A stretch of DNA of 64,000 nucleotides from Ascidiimonas aurantiaca (lineage in GTDB: Bacteria > Bacteroidota > Bacteroidia > Flavobacteriales > Flavobacteriaceae): the NCBI RefSeq assembly GCF_037646345.1, contig NZ_JBBEWR010000002.1, positions 1 to 64,000 on the forward strand, in the 5' to 3' direction. Shown one piece after another: positions 26,901 through 36,084 of this stretch. Each line of letters starts with the position of its first letter. Positions within the stretch are counted from its first letter, which is position 1. Position numbers and translations under genes: made by a program. Under the pieces are notes generated by a model, which worked only from the letters and a program-made list of their open reading frames with translations, was not told the DNA's origin and did no database searches.

Positions 26901-27272
26901 ATGAAAAAAGCTTTTTGCATTACGGTATATATTTTGGGTATTCTGGGAGGATCGGCTCAAACTACAAAAGGATACTTATCCCGTATGGATGTTTTTAAGG
27001 AATTTTGCATGACGTTTCAGGAAAACTATGCATTTTCTGAAGAGAAAAATGTAAACTAGGATACGATTTTTAATGATAATAAGGATAGAATAACAGATAA
27101 TACTACTGATGAAGAGCTATTTAAAATGATGGTCGAATTAGTAAAACCATTAAATGATGCTCATGTAAAGGTTGGAGTTCCGGTAGATATTAAAGTTGAA
27201 AATAAACTTACAGACGTTGAGAATAACTCAGATAGCGTATTATTAAGAGCATTGCAGCACATAAAAAAGTAA
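26901..27272 (+). pseudogene. S41 peptidase relic (amber stop and internal deletion)
   Basis: A reading frame begins with a signal peptide (MKKAFCITVYILGILGGSAQ) and continues FKEFCMTFQENYAFSEEKNVN. This matches the N-terminal region of secreted S41 (C-terminal-processing-like) peptidases. Codon 53 is TAG at 27057, where a Trp is expected in the family pattern N-V-N-W-D. The frame then stays open for 70 codons (LFKMMVELVKPLNDAHVKVG is still recognisable) and ends with a short sequence resembling the S41 C-terminus (VLLRALQHIKK). The whole catalytic PDZ and protease region is missing. It is therefore a relic with a nonsense mutation plus a large in-frame deletion. The family match is by eye. 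Confidence 0.6.
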
Positions 27273-27369
27273 GCAACTTTTTGTTAGTAGCTGCACCTGA
27301 AATGTAGAATTAGAAGAGAGATAAATTTTTATACTGCGTTTAATAGCAGAAACAACTTAAAACGTACTT

Positions 27370-28308
27370 ATGATGTATAAAGACCGGTATTATAATCATT
27401 TTACTGGTAAGGGTACCATTTTGCCACCTCAGTTTAGTAATAATGAGAACTACCTCATGCGTTTTATGGCACCACTATCAGATTATATCTATGAAGAGAA
27501 TAACCTCACAGTTATTTATTTCAAAAAAGGAACGGGAGAGTTGCACTGGCATGACAAAAAAGTTTTTTTACAAGATGATAAGTTTGTCATTACCAATCCC
27601 GGAGAAGGCTGGGTATATCACAACCGGTCAGGAGATTATATAGATGTATTGAGCTTTGTTATGTGTGATAGTTTTAAAGAGGAATTCGATTTTTATTTGA
27701 AGTCCTCTTCAAAGCAATTGTTAGACACCCCCTTTGAAAGATACCGGGCAGATTCTTTTTTTCTGGAATGTCCGTTGAGTGCCAGATATTACACTTCCGG
27801 TAAATTACTACAGAATATTTATTTTGTGAGTGGTACAAAGAATTACCAATACCTCTCTCCTCAGGAAATCACTATAGAGGTTTTGCAGGCTTTGTGTAAG
27901 GACCAATTACGCGCCTATTCTAAAGCGCAAAAGATAGAGGTTGCTAAAAGTTCTACTAAAATGGAAACTTTTCGAAGACTGTTAGTTGCTTATGAGTATA
28001 TACACGATAATTTTAACAGGAGTTTTAACCTGGAAGAATTATCTAGGCAATGTTGTCTTTCAAAATTCCATCTCTATAATTCATTTAAATGTGTTTACGG
28101 GAGAACCCCGCATCAGTATATTAACAGGGTAAGGCTCAATAAGGCAAGACATTATCTAAAAAACAAAGGCTTAACAGTGACAGAGGTTTCTGATGCTCTT
28201 GGATTTGCTGATATAGCCTCTTTTAGTAAGCTTTATAAAAAAATGTATGGCGAATCTCCTTCTGTTTTAAAATATAGGAACGCAGAAACTATAAAGAAGC
28301 TGAATTGA
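27370..28308 (+). CDS. AraC family transcriptional regulator
   Basis: This 312-residue protein has an N-terminal cupin-like sensor domain (residues about 30-160, with KGTGELHWHDKKVF and GEGWVYHNRSGDYIDV). The C-terminal AraC domain has two helix-turn-helix units: FNLEELSRQCCLSKFHLYNSF with GRTPHQYINRVRLNKA, then LTVTEVSDALGFADIASFSK with YGESPSVLKYR. It is full length for the family. The ligand and targets are unknown. It follows the S41 relic and precedes a gene-poor stretch. Confidence 0.88.
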   Translation: MMYKDRYYNHFTGKGTILPPQFSNNENYLMRFMAPLSDYIYEENNLTVIYFKKGTGELHWHDKKVFLQDDKFVITNPGEGWVYHNRSGDYIDVLSFVMCDSFKEEFDFYLKSSSKQLLDTPFERYRADSFFLECPLSARYYTSGKLLQNIYFVSGTKNYQYLSPQEITIEVLQALCKDQLRAYSKAQKIEVAKSSTKMETFRRLLVAYEYIHDNFNRSFNLEELSRQCCLSKFHLYNSFKCVYGRTPHQYINRVRLNKARHYLKNKGLTVTEVSDALGFADIASFSKLYKKMYGESPSVLKYRNAETIKKLN

Positions 28309-29148
28309 AAAAGTCTTTGTTTTATTTCTGAAAAAAATGATTTTTGGACAAATGTGCGCTACGAAGTGTCTGCAAATTTGTTTTCGGTAATCAGCTTAGA
28401 ATTAAAATAATAGGCTGCAATATATCAATTCTGTATTGTGGTCTATTTATATAATAAGTAATGAACTTTGTAAACATTTGTCTTTAAAATTCACCTGAAC
28501 CCCGCAATAAAAGCTGATCTTCAAATTACGTTTTTCCAAAAATGAACTTGTCGCTACAGATGGGTGCTTTATATCAAAACATCATTTTATGAATTTAGCA
28601 ACGTCCTAAAACGGGTAAGGCTACAATGTCATCTAGCAAACTTTTCAAAAAAATATACGGCAGGCCCCTTTGGTATTGAAATGAAAATACGCAAGTTAAA
28701 AAATTAAGAAGAATATATGATAAATTGCTTATTTACAATTGTAGGGTGAAAATTTTAAAAATTGATTTTTTGACAATCTATCGATTCAGCGTATATATAT
28801 CTTTGACCTGGTTTTGGGTTTTCCATATACAGGTGAACATATTTTTGCTCCCTCATCTTCCAAACATGAGAAGAAGTTTTTTGTGCAGTTTCAAAAACTA
28901 AAAACACATGGAAACCAATTCGAAATCGTACTTAGTAGTTTTCTAAATCTAAAAATGCTTTGTAATTATGAACAATGGTTTTTGATTGTAAAGGTAAATA
29001 GTGGTATGACATTAATTTTAGGAATTCTTCTTTTTTGTACTTTTTTTTAAGCTTTTAATGTACATGATGTATATGGAAGTAGGCTGAATCTAACACCCAA
29101 GGGATTGCCATTAACATCAATAAAAAGTAGAATTCCTTTTTTATCCGG
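28309..29148. other. 840-nt gene-poor stretch with probable gene decay
   Basis: I find no intact gene here. The stretch is AT-rich with several short frames but no signal peptide, membrane or enzyme motif. It includes a short segment at about 28608-28707 that looks like a decayed AraC C-terminus (listed separately). Region 28814-29050 is open for 78 codons, but the composition and predicted sequence do not look protein-like. Confidence 0.45.
28608..28707 (+). pseudogene. Possible AraC C-terminal relic
   Basis: Translation gives TMSSSKLFKKIYGRP, close to the second helix of AraC domains (pattern MSxSK...FKKxYGxxP) but with about three residues missing. A +1 frame change is then needed to continue into a Met-Lys-Ile-Arg stretch where AraC proteins usually read YxKMR. 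No start or upstream helix-turn-helix is present. The match is short, so the call is tentative. Confidence 0.3.
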
Positions 29149-30357
29149 TTGTTGAAAATACAAAACAAAATATGTGAAAGTGATCTGTATATTCCGTTGA
29201 AAACAAATACAAACATATCTGTTAAACGAAACCTGGGAATAGATGTTCTCAGAGGATTCTGTATTCTCGCGGTTATTCTTTTGCACCTGAACATTCAGGT
29301 GGATTTTAAGGAAACGTTTTTAGGAGCAATTTTGCCCCGACAATGGTTTAACCTTTTTTTCTGGAGCGGATTTTACGGGGTAGTGATCTTTTTTACACTA
29401 TCGGGATATCTTATTACTAATTCAACTATACAAAAGTGGCATGTACTGGGTCAAATAAATATGAGAGGATTTTATATGATAAGGTTTGCCCGAATCATGC
29501 CACTTTTAGTTGTATTGTTACTGGTTCTTATTCTTTTACACCTCCTGGATATTCCGGGTTTTGTGATCAATGACAAACAAACTTCATTAGGAAGAGCTGT
29601 TTTTTCAGTACTTACCTTCCATATCAACTGGTTACAGATAGAAGTAGGGTATCTACCGGCTAATTGGGATGTTTTGTGGTCCATTTCTATTGAAGAAACA
29701 TTCTATCTCTTTTTTCCGATACTATGCTTTTTTATTCGAAAAGAATGGCAGTTTATTGCTATAGTTTCTGTATTTCTGTTTATTTCCCCCTGGGCACGGG
29801 TTGCCCTGTTTCCCGAAAATGAACTGGGTGATCGCAACCATTTGGCATTTATAGACTCTATAGCTCTGGGGTGCATTACAGCAATTCTGGCACATAGAGT
29901 CCGGTTCTCAAAAATATACCGACTCCTTTTTTTAATAATAGGGAGTATATGTATGATTCTGGTACTTCTCTTTCGAGGGTGGGTGTACCGGTCCGGTCTT
30001 GTGGGTATAGGTTTAAATATTACATTACTTTCACTGGGAGTAAGCCTGGTAGTGCTCTGGATGCATAACAGACATATATCAGGTAAGGAAAAAGATCTGT
30101 GGATATTTAGAGGGATTGGGAAAATGGGAAGGCTCAGCTATGAAATATATTTAACACATATGTTTATTATTATAGGCCTTGTAGGCATATTTAAGAAACT
30201 AGGTTTATCAGGAGCCTGGACGTATATATTGTATGTGTCAGTTATTTTGGGATCATATTATTTTGCCAGACTCTTACATTTCCGATGTACTCAGCCGCTT
30301 AACCAATGGTTAAGGAATCGTTATCTAAAAAAATGGGAACTAGTTGATAAATTATGA
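29149..30357 (+). CDS. Acyltransferase 3 family membrane protein
   Basis: This 402-residue integral membrane protein matches the acyltransferase-3 (OafA/NodX-like) family that acylates sugars of surface polysaccharides. The N-terminal signature is NLGIDVLRGFCILAVILLHL, with the catalytic His in the first membrane segment. It is followed by FYGVVIFFTLSGYLI and about ten membrane segments. The only in-frame starts are TTG codons (29149 or 29197), since no ATG lies before the signature. It is monocistronic, followed by a hairpin. The acyl acceptor cannot be told. Confidence 0.85.
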   Translation: MLKIQNKICESDLYIPLKTNTNISVKRNLGIDVLRGFCILAVILLHLNIQVDFKETFLGAILPRQWFNLFFWSGFYGVVIFFTLSGYLITNSTIQKWHVLGQINMRGFYMIRFARIMPLLVVLLLVLILLHLLDIPGFVINDKQTSLGRAVFSVLTFHINWLQIEVGYLPANWDVLWSISIEETFYLFFPILCFFIRKEWQFIAIVSVFLFISPWARVALFPENELGDRNHLAFIDSIALGCITAILAHRVRFSKIYRLLFLIIGSICMILVLLFRGWVYRSGLVGIGLNITLLSLGVSLVVLWMHNRHISGKEKDLWIFRGIGKMGRLSYEIYLTHMFIIIGLVGIFKKLGLSGAWTYILYVSVILGSYYFARLLHFRCTQPLNQWLRNRYLKKWELVDKL

Positions 30358-30517
30358 GTTTGAGTACTGTCTTTTTGAGTATATGTCACAGAATTAAAAA
30401 AATAAGATGATAAAGCCAATAAAGTGTAAAATTATGGACAGTAAGGTAAATCGTATTTAAAAACAAAATAGCAGGCTTATTTCAATAGTTCGTTAGTTTG
30501 AGTGTGTTTATTTTTCA

Positions 30518-30552
30518 GCAAATTGGGTAGTCATTTTGATTACCCAGTTTGC
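30518..30552 (+). terminator. Hairpin after acyltransferase gene
   Basis: A 12-bp stem (GCAAATTGGGTA/TACCCAGTTTGC, one G-T pair) with an 11-nt loop is followed by ATTTTATAG, a weak T-run. It lies 160 nt past the acyltransferase stop. The 479-nt gap before the next gene shows nothing else. Confidence 0.45.
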
Positions 30553-30836
30553 ATTTTATAGAAAAAATCAATTGTCCTGATTTAGGAAAAACAGTAAAAG
30601 TACTTAATCTATAAGTAGTTAAGAATATGGATGTTTTTTTCAAACAAAAATCATAATCTGTGTTTATGTACAGGACAATATATTTAATACGTATTTACTT
30701 GTTAATGATGTAAATTTAATAGATATCAGGAGAATTAATGTGTAGTTGATTAGGAGCGCCTGTAAATATTTAAGTATTTTAGGCCCCTGCAAAAAAGAAT
30801 AAAATTTTATTTTAACCAAACTCATTTTAAAAAGGC

Positions 30837-31517
30837 ATGAAAAAAACATTTTTCTTATCGATTTTATCGATATGCTCATTTTTTGCTTCGGCACAAATAA
30901 GCTTTAATACACCAGATGAAGGGGGAATTAACTCTTTTGTAACCATGAACAAGGATTATTCAGATGTGAAAGCCACTGGGTCTCCTTTCCTTGAAGATGA
31001 TCTTTTTAAACCGGGAGTTGTTCTGATGAAAGGAAAAAAACAAATGGATGGAGAATTCAGGTTTAATGCATACAAAGGAGAACTTGAAATATCAAAAAGC
31101 GAAACCAAATATTCAGTAGTACTTAAAAGAAGTTATATCTCAGTAAAAATAGAAAATACTCTTTATCAATTACTACCTTATAAAGATATTCAGGGCAGGG
31201 TAAAAGTGGCGTATTTTAATCCTCAGAATGAAGGAATGGTTCAGTTACTTTTTAAGCCCGAGATTAAATTAAAAAGAGGAAGAACACCGCAAACAGGCTA
31301 TGACAGATATGTACCTCCCAAATACATAGATGCCAGCAATTATTATATAAAAGTAGGTGATAAACCAGCTGTTAAAACCAGTCTAAAAAGAAAAAAGATT
31401 CTTAAGTTTTTAAAAGATCATGAAGATAAAGTATCAGGTTTTATAAAAGAAAACAGCCTGAACCTAAGAAAGAAGGAAGACATTGTTAAGGTGTTAAACT
31501 TTTATAATGAGCTTTAA
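30837..31517 (+). CDS. Exported protein of unknown function
   Basis: This 226-residue protein has a Sec signal peptide (MKKTFFLSILSICSFFASAQ). The mature part is basic and beta-rich, with KPGVVLMKGKKQMDGEFRFN, a YDRYVPPKYIDASNYYIK stretch and a Lys-rich helical C-terminus. I do not recognise a named domain. The pattern (short periplasmic protein with a conserved KGKKQMDGEFRFN-type segment) recurs in flavobacteria as far as I recall. It is monocistronic with a clear terminator downstream. Confidence 0.62.
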   Translation: MKKTFFLSILSICSFFASAQISFNTPDEGGINSFVTMNKDYSDVKATGSPFLEDDLFKPGVVLMKGKKQMDGEFRFNAYKGELEISKSETKYSVVLKRSYISVKIENTLYQLLPYKDIQGRVKVAYFNPQNEGMVQLLFKPEIKLKRGRTPQTGYDRYVPPKYIDASNYYIKVGDKPAVKTSLKRKKILKFLKDHEDKVSGFIKENSLNLRKKEDIVKVLNFYNEL

Positions 31518-31591
31518 TAGTGGATTACTTTAGTTAATTAGGAAAAAGCGTATCTCCTTTTACGTTTATATTAAACATATATTATTTAAAG

Positions 31592-31626
31592 CACATAAGC
31601 AAAAAACCGCTTATGTGTTTTTTTTT
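31592..31626 (+). terminator. Intrinsic terminator
   Basis: A 9-bp stem (CACATAAGC/GCTTATGTG, loop AAAAAACC) is followed by a run of nine T on the plus strand. It ends the transcript of the exported unknown protein. Confidence 0.82.
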
Positions 31627-31750
31627 GAAGATATGTAAAACTCCTGTATATGCCTTTTTTATTACTGGCTTTATCTTATAAAATCCTGTTTCATCATAAA
31701 TTTTCATCATACATCATGAGTCAGAGATAGTTTTGAACAAAATATAAACT

Positions 31751-34138
31751 ATGAGAAAAACAGTTTTGATTTTGTTCCTTTTCTTCACCTCCCTGATGTT
31801 TGCTCAGGAAAAAGAGTTTACCCTTAGTGGTTTTATAAAAGAAAAAAGCTCGGGAGAGCCCATGTTTGGTGTTAATGTATTAATTGGTAACACAGGTATT
31901 ACCACCAATGAATATGGTTTTTTCTCATTATCTCTTCCTATGGGTTCTCATACTGTGACCATAAGCTATCTGGGCTTTAAAACACTGGTAAGAACGATCA
32001 GGCTTGAAGCTAATATAAAGGTAGAACTGGAACTGGAAGAAGAAGCTAATAAGCTGGAAGAGGTAGTGGTTACTTCAGAAATTGAAAGAAATACCGCTGG
32101 GATACAAACCAACGAGATGAGTGTGGTTTCCCTGAGATCAGAAACTATCAAAAAATTACCGGCTATTCTGGGAGAACCAGATGTTCTTAAATCCATTCAG
32201 TTATTACCGGGGGTTTCAAGTGTAAATGATGCGGCTAACGGATTTAATGTTAGAGGTGGCTCAGCTGATCAAAATTTAGTACTGCTTGATGAGTCCATCA
32301 TATATAATGCCTCGCATTTGTTTGGTTTTTTTTCTGTTTTTAATACTAATGCGGTTAAAGATGTTAAGCTGTACAAAGGAGGTATTCCTTCTACCTACGG
32401 AGGAAGACTTTCATCAGTACTTGACATAAGACAAAGAGAGGGAAACAGTAAAGCATTTAACGGGCAGGCTGGTATTGGACTTATAGCAGGAAATATTCTT
32501 TTAGAGGGTCCTATTAATAAAAAGGACAGGGAACAGGGAAAAGGATCGTATATGTTGGCTGCAAGACGTTCCTGGGCAGATCTGTTTACATTCCTTTCTG
32601 ATGAATTTAGTGATACCAAACTTTTTTTCTATGATCTCAACCTAAAAGTGAATTATGAATTGAATGAGAACAATCGTTTATACCTCTCAGGATATCTTGG
32701 ACGTGATAATTTTGAGATAGAAGACTTTCTGGGAACCATTTGGGGAAATGCCTCAGGCACTTTACGCTGGACGAGTATTTTAAATGAAAAACTTTTTTTT
32801 CAGACCTCGGCTATATTCAGTAATTATGATTACAATCTAGATAATCTGCGTTCCGGTTCAGAATTTCGATGGAATTCAAACATTACTAACTTTAATTTAA
32901 AACCAAGACTTTCGTGGTTCATAAATGCTCGTAACACCATTCGTTTGGGAGGGGAAGGGATTTACTACCATTTCAGGCCCGGAAACATATCACCTCTTCA
33001 AGGGTCGGCCATAACCCGCCAGAAGTTTGCAGATAAATTTGCATTAGAAACAGCGGTCTATGCCGATGTCGAACAGAAAATAACTCCAAAACTTAGCCTG
33101 AGATATGGTTTGCGATGGTCTTCTTTTTATAGACTGGGTAAAGAAAATATTCGAGTGTACAAAGAAGGCAGGCCTCTTACCTATGATCCTGAACAGGATC
33201 AATACAACAACAATGCTGTTATTGATACAAGAGCTTTTGGTTCTGGAGATGTAATTGAACGTTTTCACGGCTTAGAGCCCCGTGCGACCATAAGATATCT
33301 CTTTAATAAAAGCAATTCAATAAAACTGGGATATAATCGTATGTATCAGTATTTGCACCTTATCTCTAATACTACGTCTGCTACTCCTTTGGATGTATGG
33401 GCTCCCAGCGGCCCTTTTTTAAAACCTCAAAGCCTTGATCAGATAGCTTTGGGGTACTTCCGGTCTTTTAAAAAGAAAACCTATGATTTTAATGTAGAGG
33501 TGTATTACAAAAGATTAAATAACGTTACTGATTTTATTGATGGTGCCGATCTTTTGTTTACTGAAAACATTGAAACCGAAGTGGTTCAGGGACAAGGAAG
33601 AGCTTATGGTTTGGAATTACAGATAAATAAAAACTTCGGAAAACTTACCGGTTGGCTAAGTTATACTCTTTCCAGAGCAGAGTCCAAAGTATTAGGGATA
33701 AATCAGGGAGCATATTACCCTGTAAATAATGATCAACGTCATGAACTTAATCTGGTGGGAATGTATGATTTGGGCGGACGTTGGGAGTTAAGCGGAAACT
33801 TCGTATTTGGCTCAGGAAGGCCCATTACGTATCCGAGTGCTCGTTATGAGCAAAAAGGTTTGGTAGTGGCAGACTACAATAGTCGTAATGACAACCGTTT
33901 ACCTGCCTACCATCGTTTGGATATTGCGGCTACTTTAAAACCCAAACCTGATGCCCGATGGAACGGAACCTGGATATTTAGCATAGCCAATTTATACAAC
34001 AGGCAAAATGCAGCGTCTATTTTCTTTAGAGAAGTTGGGGAGGTTAATGACCAGGAAGTGGCTACTGGCCGAACAGAAGCTATTAAACTATCTTATTTTG
34101 GAATTGTACCCAGTGTTACCTTTCAATTCAATTTTTAA
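31751..34138 (+). CDS. TonB-dependent receptor with carboxypeptidase-regulatory-like domain
   Basis: This 795-residue outer-membrane receptor has a signal peptide (ending LMFAQ). A carboxypeptidase-regulatory-like beta-sandwich (residues 25-105, LSGFIKEKSSGEPMFGVNVLIG) and a TonB-box-like LEEVVVTS precede the plug domain (residues about 120-230, GVSSVNDAANGFNVRGGSADQN). The remaining part is a 22-strand-type barrel ending in an aromatic residue (VPSVTFQFNF). The DUF4249 lipoprotein gene follows after 10 nt, then a LytS kinase and a LytTR regulator. This receptor subgroup usually travels with DUF4249. The ligand is unknown. Confidence 0.9.
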   Translation: MRKTVLILFLFFTSLMFAQEKEFTLSGFIKEKSSGEPMFGVNVLIGNTGITTNEYGFFSLSLPMGSHTVTISYLGFKTLVRTIRLEANIKVELELEEEANKLEEVVVTSEIERNTAGIQTNEMSVVSLRSETIKKLPAILGEPDVLKSIQLLPGVSSVNDAANGFNVRGGSADQNLVLLDESIIYNASHLFGFFSVFNTNAVKDVKLYKGGIPSTYGGRLSSVLDIRQREGNSKAFNGQAGIGLIAGNILLEGPINKKDREQGKGSYMLAARRSWADLFTFLSDEFSDTKLFFYDLNLKVNYELNENNRLYLSGYLGRDNFEIEDFLGTIWGNASGTLRWTSILNEKLFFQTSAIFSNYDYNLDNLRSGSEFRWNSNITNFNLKPRLSWFINARNTIRLGGEGIYYHFRPGNISPLQGSAITRQKFADKFALETAVYADVEQKITPKLSLRYGLRWSSFYRLGKENIRVYKEGRPLTYDPEQDQYNNNAVIDTRAFGSGDVIERFHGLEPRATIRYLFNKSNSIKLGYNRMYQYLHLISNTTSATPLDVWAPSGPFLKPQSLDQIALGYFRSFKKKTYDFNVEVYYKRLNNVTDFIDGADLLFTENIETEVVQGQGRAYGLELQINKNFGKLTGWLSYTLSRAESKVLGINQGAYYPVNNDQRHELNLVGMYDLGGRWELSGNFVFGSGRPITYPSARYEQKGLVVADYNSRNDNRLPAYHRLDIAATLKPKPDARWNGTWIFSIANLYNRQNAASIFFREVGEVNDQEVATGRTEAIKLSYFGIVPSVTFQFNF

Positions 34139-34148
34139 ACTTTAACTT

Positions 34149-35024
34149 ATGAGAACTATTTATAATATTTATTTTATCATTTTAAAGATCTTGTTTTTTT
34201 GCATAATATTGAGTTGCGAAACTGATGTTACCGATGATATTACTATTAGAAGCAGTGAACCCCGCCTGGTAGTAGAAGGTGGTCTGGAACGTAACGTTCG
34301 TTTTCCCGATCGCCCACAACTGGTAAGATTGACAACTACCCGTAACTTTCTATCTAATGAGCCAAATCCGCCAGTAACAGATGCGGTCATTCTAATATCT
34401 GATGGTGATCAGGACTGGGAACTTGTGCACACCGGTGAAGGATACTACGAAGCTGCCGGTTTGCAACCAGAGCTTGATACAACATATACGATTACCATTT
34501 CATGGAATGGATCCGTTTACCAAGGAAGTGATACCTTGTCAGCGGTACCTTTGTTTGATCGTTTTTATTTTGAGTTTGAAGAGGAGACTTTGGTGACTGA
34601 TGAGGGGTACTTTCTGCGTATTGACACTCAGGATTTTCAGGGAATAGCTAATTTTTATTATTATCGGGTCTTTAAAAATGGAGAGTATATTATTGTACCA
34701 GATCCGGGAAATTCTATCGTTTTGGTAGTTTCCGATGAGTTTTTTGACGGGCAATTGAGAGTAGGGGTAAACCCTAATGATGAAGTGAGTTTTGAACCAG
34801 GGGATCTTGCCGGAGCTCAACAGTTAGGCATATCAGAAGCGTATTACGATTTCCTTTTTCAGGTATTTGAACAGACCGGAAACTCGGGGGTTTCTTTTGT
34901 TGGGAATCCTCCGCCTGCGTCAATTAGAGGAAATATTATTAATTTAACGGATAGTAAAAACAGAGCTCTTGGCTTTTTTTATACGGCAGATGTAGAAGAA
35001 CAAACCATTATGATTACCGAATAA
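34149..35024 (+). CDS. DUF4249 family lipoprotein
   Basis: This 291-residue lipoprotein has a signal peptide whose lipidated Cys lies in FCIILSCETDV. It continues with the DUF4249 pattern RLVVEGGLERNVRFPDRPQLVRL, then PPVTDAVILISDG and a YTITISWNGSVYQGSDTL segment. It should act as a surface or periplasmic partner of the TonB receptor encoded immediately upstream. DUF4249 proteins are regularly paired with such receptors in Bacteroidota; their molecular role is not established. The LytS-type kinase gene begins 19 nt downstream. Confidence 0.83.
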   Translation: MRTIYNIYFIILKILFFCIILSCETDVTDDITIRSSEPRLVVEGGLERNVRFPDRPQLVRLTTTRNFLSNEPNPPVTDAVILISDGDQDWELVHTGEGYYEAAGLQPELDTTYTITISWNGSVYQGSDTLSAVPLFDRFYFEFEEETLVTDEGYFLRIDTQDFQGIANFYYYRVFKNGEYIIVPDPGNSIVLVVSDEFFDGQLRVGVNPNDEVSFEPGDLAGAQQLGISEAYYDFLFQVFEQTGNSGVSFVGNPPPASIRGNIINLTDSKNRALGFFYTADVEEQTIMITE

Positions 35025-35043
35025 ACCATATGCACCAAAAAAA

Positions 35044-36084
35044 TTGAAAAATAACAGGTTAAAAATATATTTTTTAGTTTCCTTTTTTACCAACGCACTT
35101 ATTTCTATTGTAAAGTTATTATTGGATGAAAATTTATGGCTGGTGATTAAGGAAATGATCATCACTTTTCCTGTAATTTTTGGGTATTTGTGGCTCATAT
35201 ATTATCTGAGAAAAAAACTTATCCTTTTAAATGTGTTTCCTTCAATATCCGGAAAGCACTATTTACAGCGGTGGCTTATTTTTGGCGGGATAATTATTGT
35301 CAAAGCCTTTGTGTTAACTATTCCGTTGCGAATGGTTATTCTTTTTTTCTTTGCAGATGATAATGAGGATGCCCTTTTTGATCTTAGTTTTGCTGCATTG
35401 TACGCCGGTACCTTTCTCACTATTTTCTTTGTGTATCCGTTAGAATCGTCTATGGAAGAACAAATAGAAAAACAGCGAATGAAAGAAGAACTGGCAAAGT
35501 ATGAATATGAAAAATCACTCGCCAAGTACCTGTCTCTCAAGAAACAGTTAAATCCGCATTTCCTGTTTAATAGTTTTAACAGTCTGGCCGGTTTAATTTC
35601 AGTAGCTCCAGGTAAAGCAGAGCGGTTTGTAGAAGAGTTATCCAATGTTTACCGATATACTTTAGATAAAAGTGATGAAATAGTGGTGCCGCTTCAGGAG
35701 GAACTACATTTAGCACTCTCCTATATGAATCTTCAAAAATACCGGCATGGTAATGCCATTCAGTTAAAACAAGAAGTCGATGCCTGTTATCTTACATGGC
35801 TTCTCCCACCCATGACGCTTGAACTCATTTTGGAAAATGCTATTAAGCATAATACGTTTGACCGTAAAAAGCCTTTGAAGATAAAAATGATAACCCGAGA
35901 TCAAAATATAATCATTACAAATACATATTCGCCCAAATCCAAACCCATTGAAAAGGAATCTGTAGGTATCGGGCTAAAAAACTTAATAAGTCAATATTCT
36001 TTTATTTACGATCATATACCTGAGTTTACTATAAACAAATCTTTATATATTGCTAAAATTCCCCTTTTACCGCCTGAATCATGA
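35044..36084 (+). CDS. LytS-type sensor histidine kinase
   Basis: This 346-residue inner-membrane kinase has four hydrophobic N-terminal segments (residues about 8-130). The cytoplasmic part has the His_kinase signature KKQLNPHFLFNSFNSLAGLI, with the phospho-accepting His at residue 172. The ATP-binding domain has LPPMTLELILENAIKHN and GIGLKNL. The start is TTG at 35044; the nearby ATG at 35030 runs into a stop after five codons. Its stop overlaps the start of the LytTR regulator by 4 nt (ATGA), so the pair is coupled. The signal is unknown. Confidence 0.9.
   Translation: MKNNRLKIYFLVSFFTNALISIVKLLLDENLWLVIKEMIITFPVIFGYLWLIYYLRKKLILLNVFPSISGKHYLQRWLIFGGIIIVKAFVLTIPLRMVILFFFADDNEDALFDLSFAALYAGTFLTIFFVYPLESSMEEQIEKQRMKEELAKYEYEKSLAKYLSLKKQLNPHFLFNSFNSLAGLISVAPGKAERFVEELSNVYRYTLDKSDEIVVPLQEELHLALSYMNLQKYRHGNAIQLKQEVDACYLTWLLPPMTLELILENAIKHNTFDRKKPLKIKMITRDQNIIITNTYSPKSKPIEKESVGIGLKNLISQYSFIYDHIPEFTINKSLYIAKIPLLPPES

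Noticed and set aside
28814..29050. 78-codon plus-strand frame before the acyltransferase gene
   Set aside because: No domain, signal or family resemblance is visible, and the stretch lies in decayed AT-rich DNA; it looks like chance.
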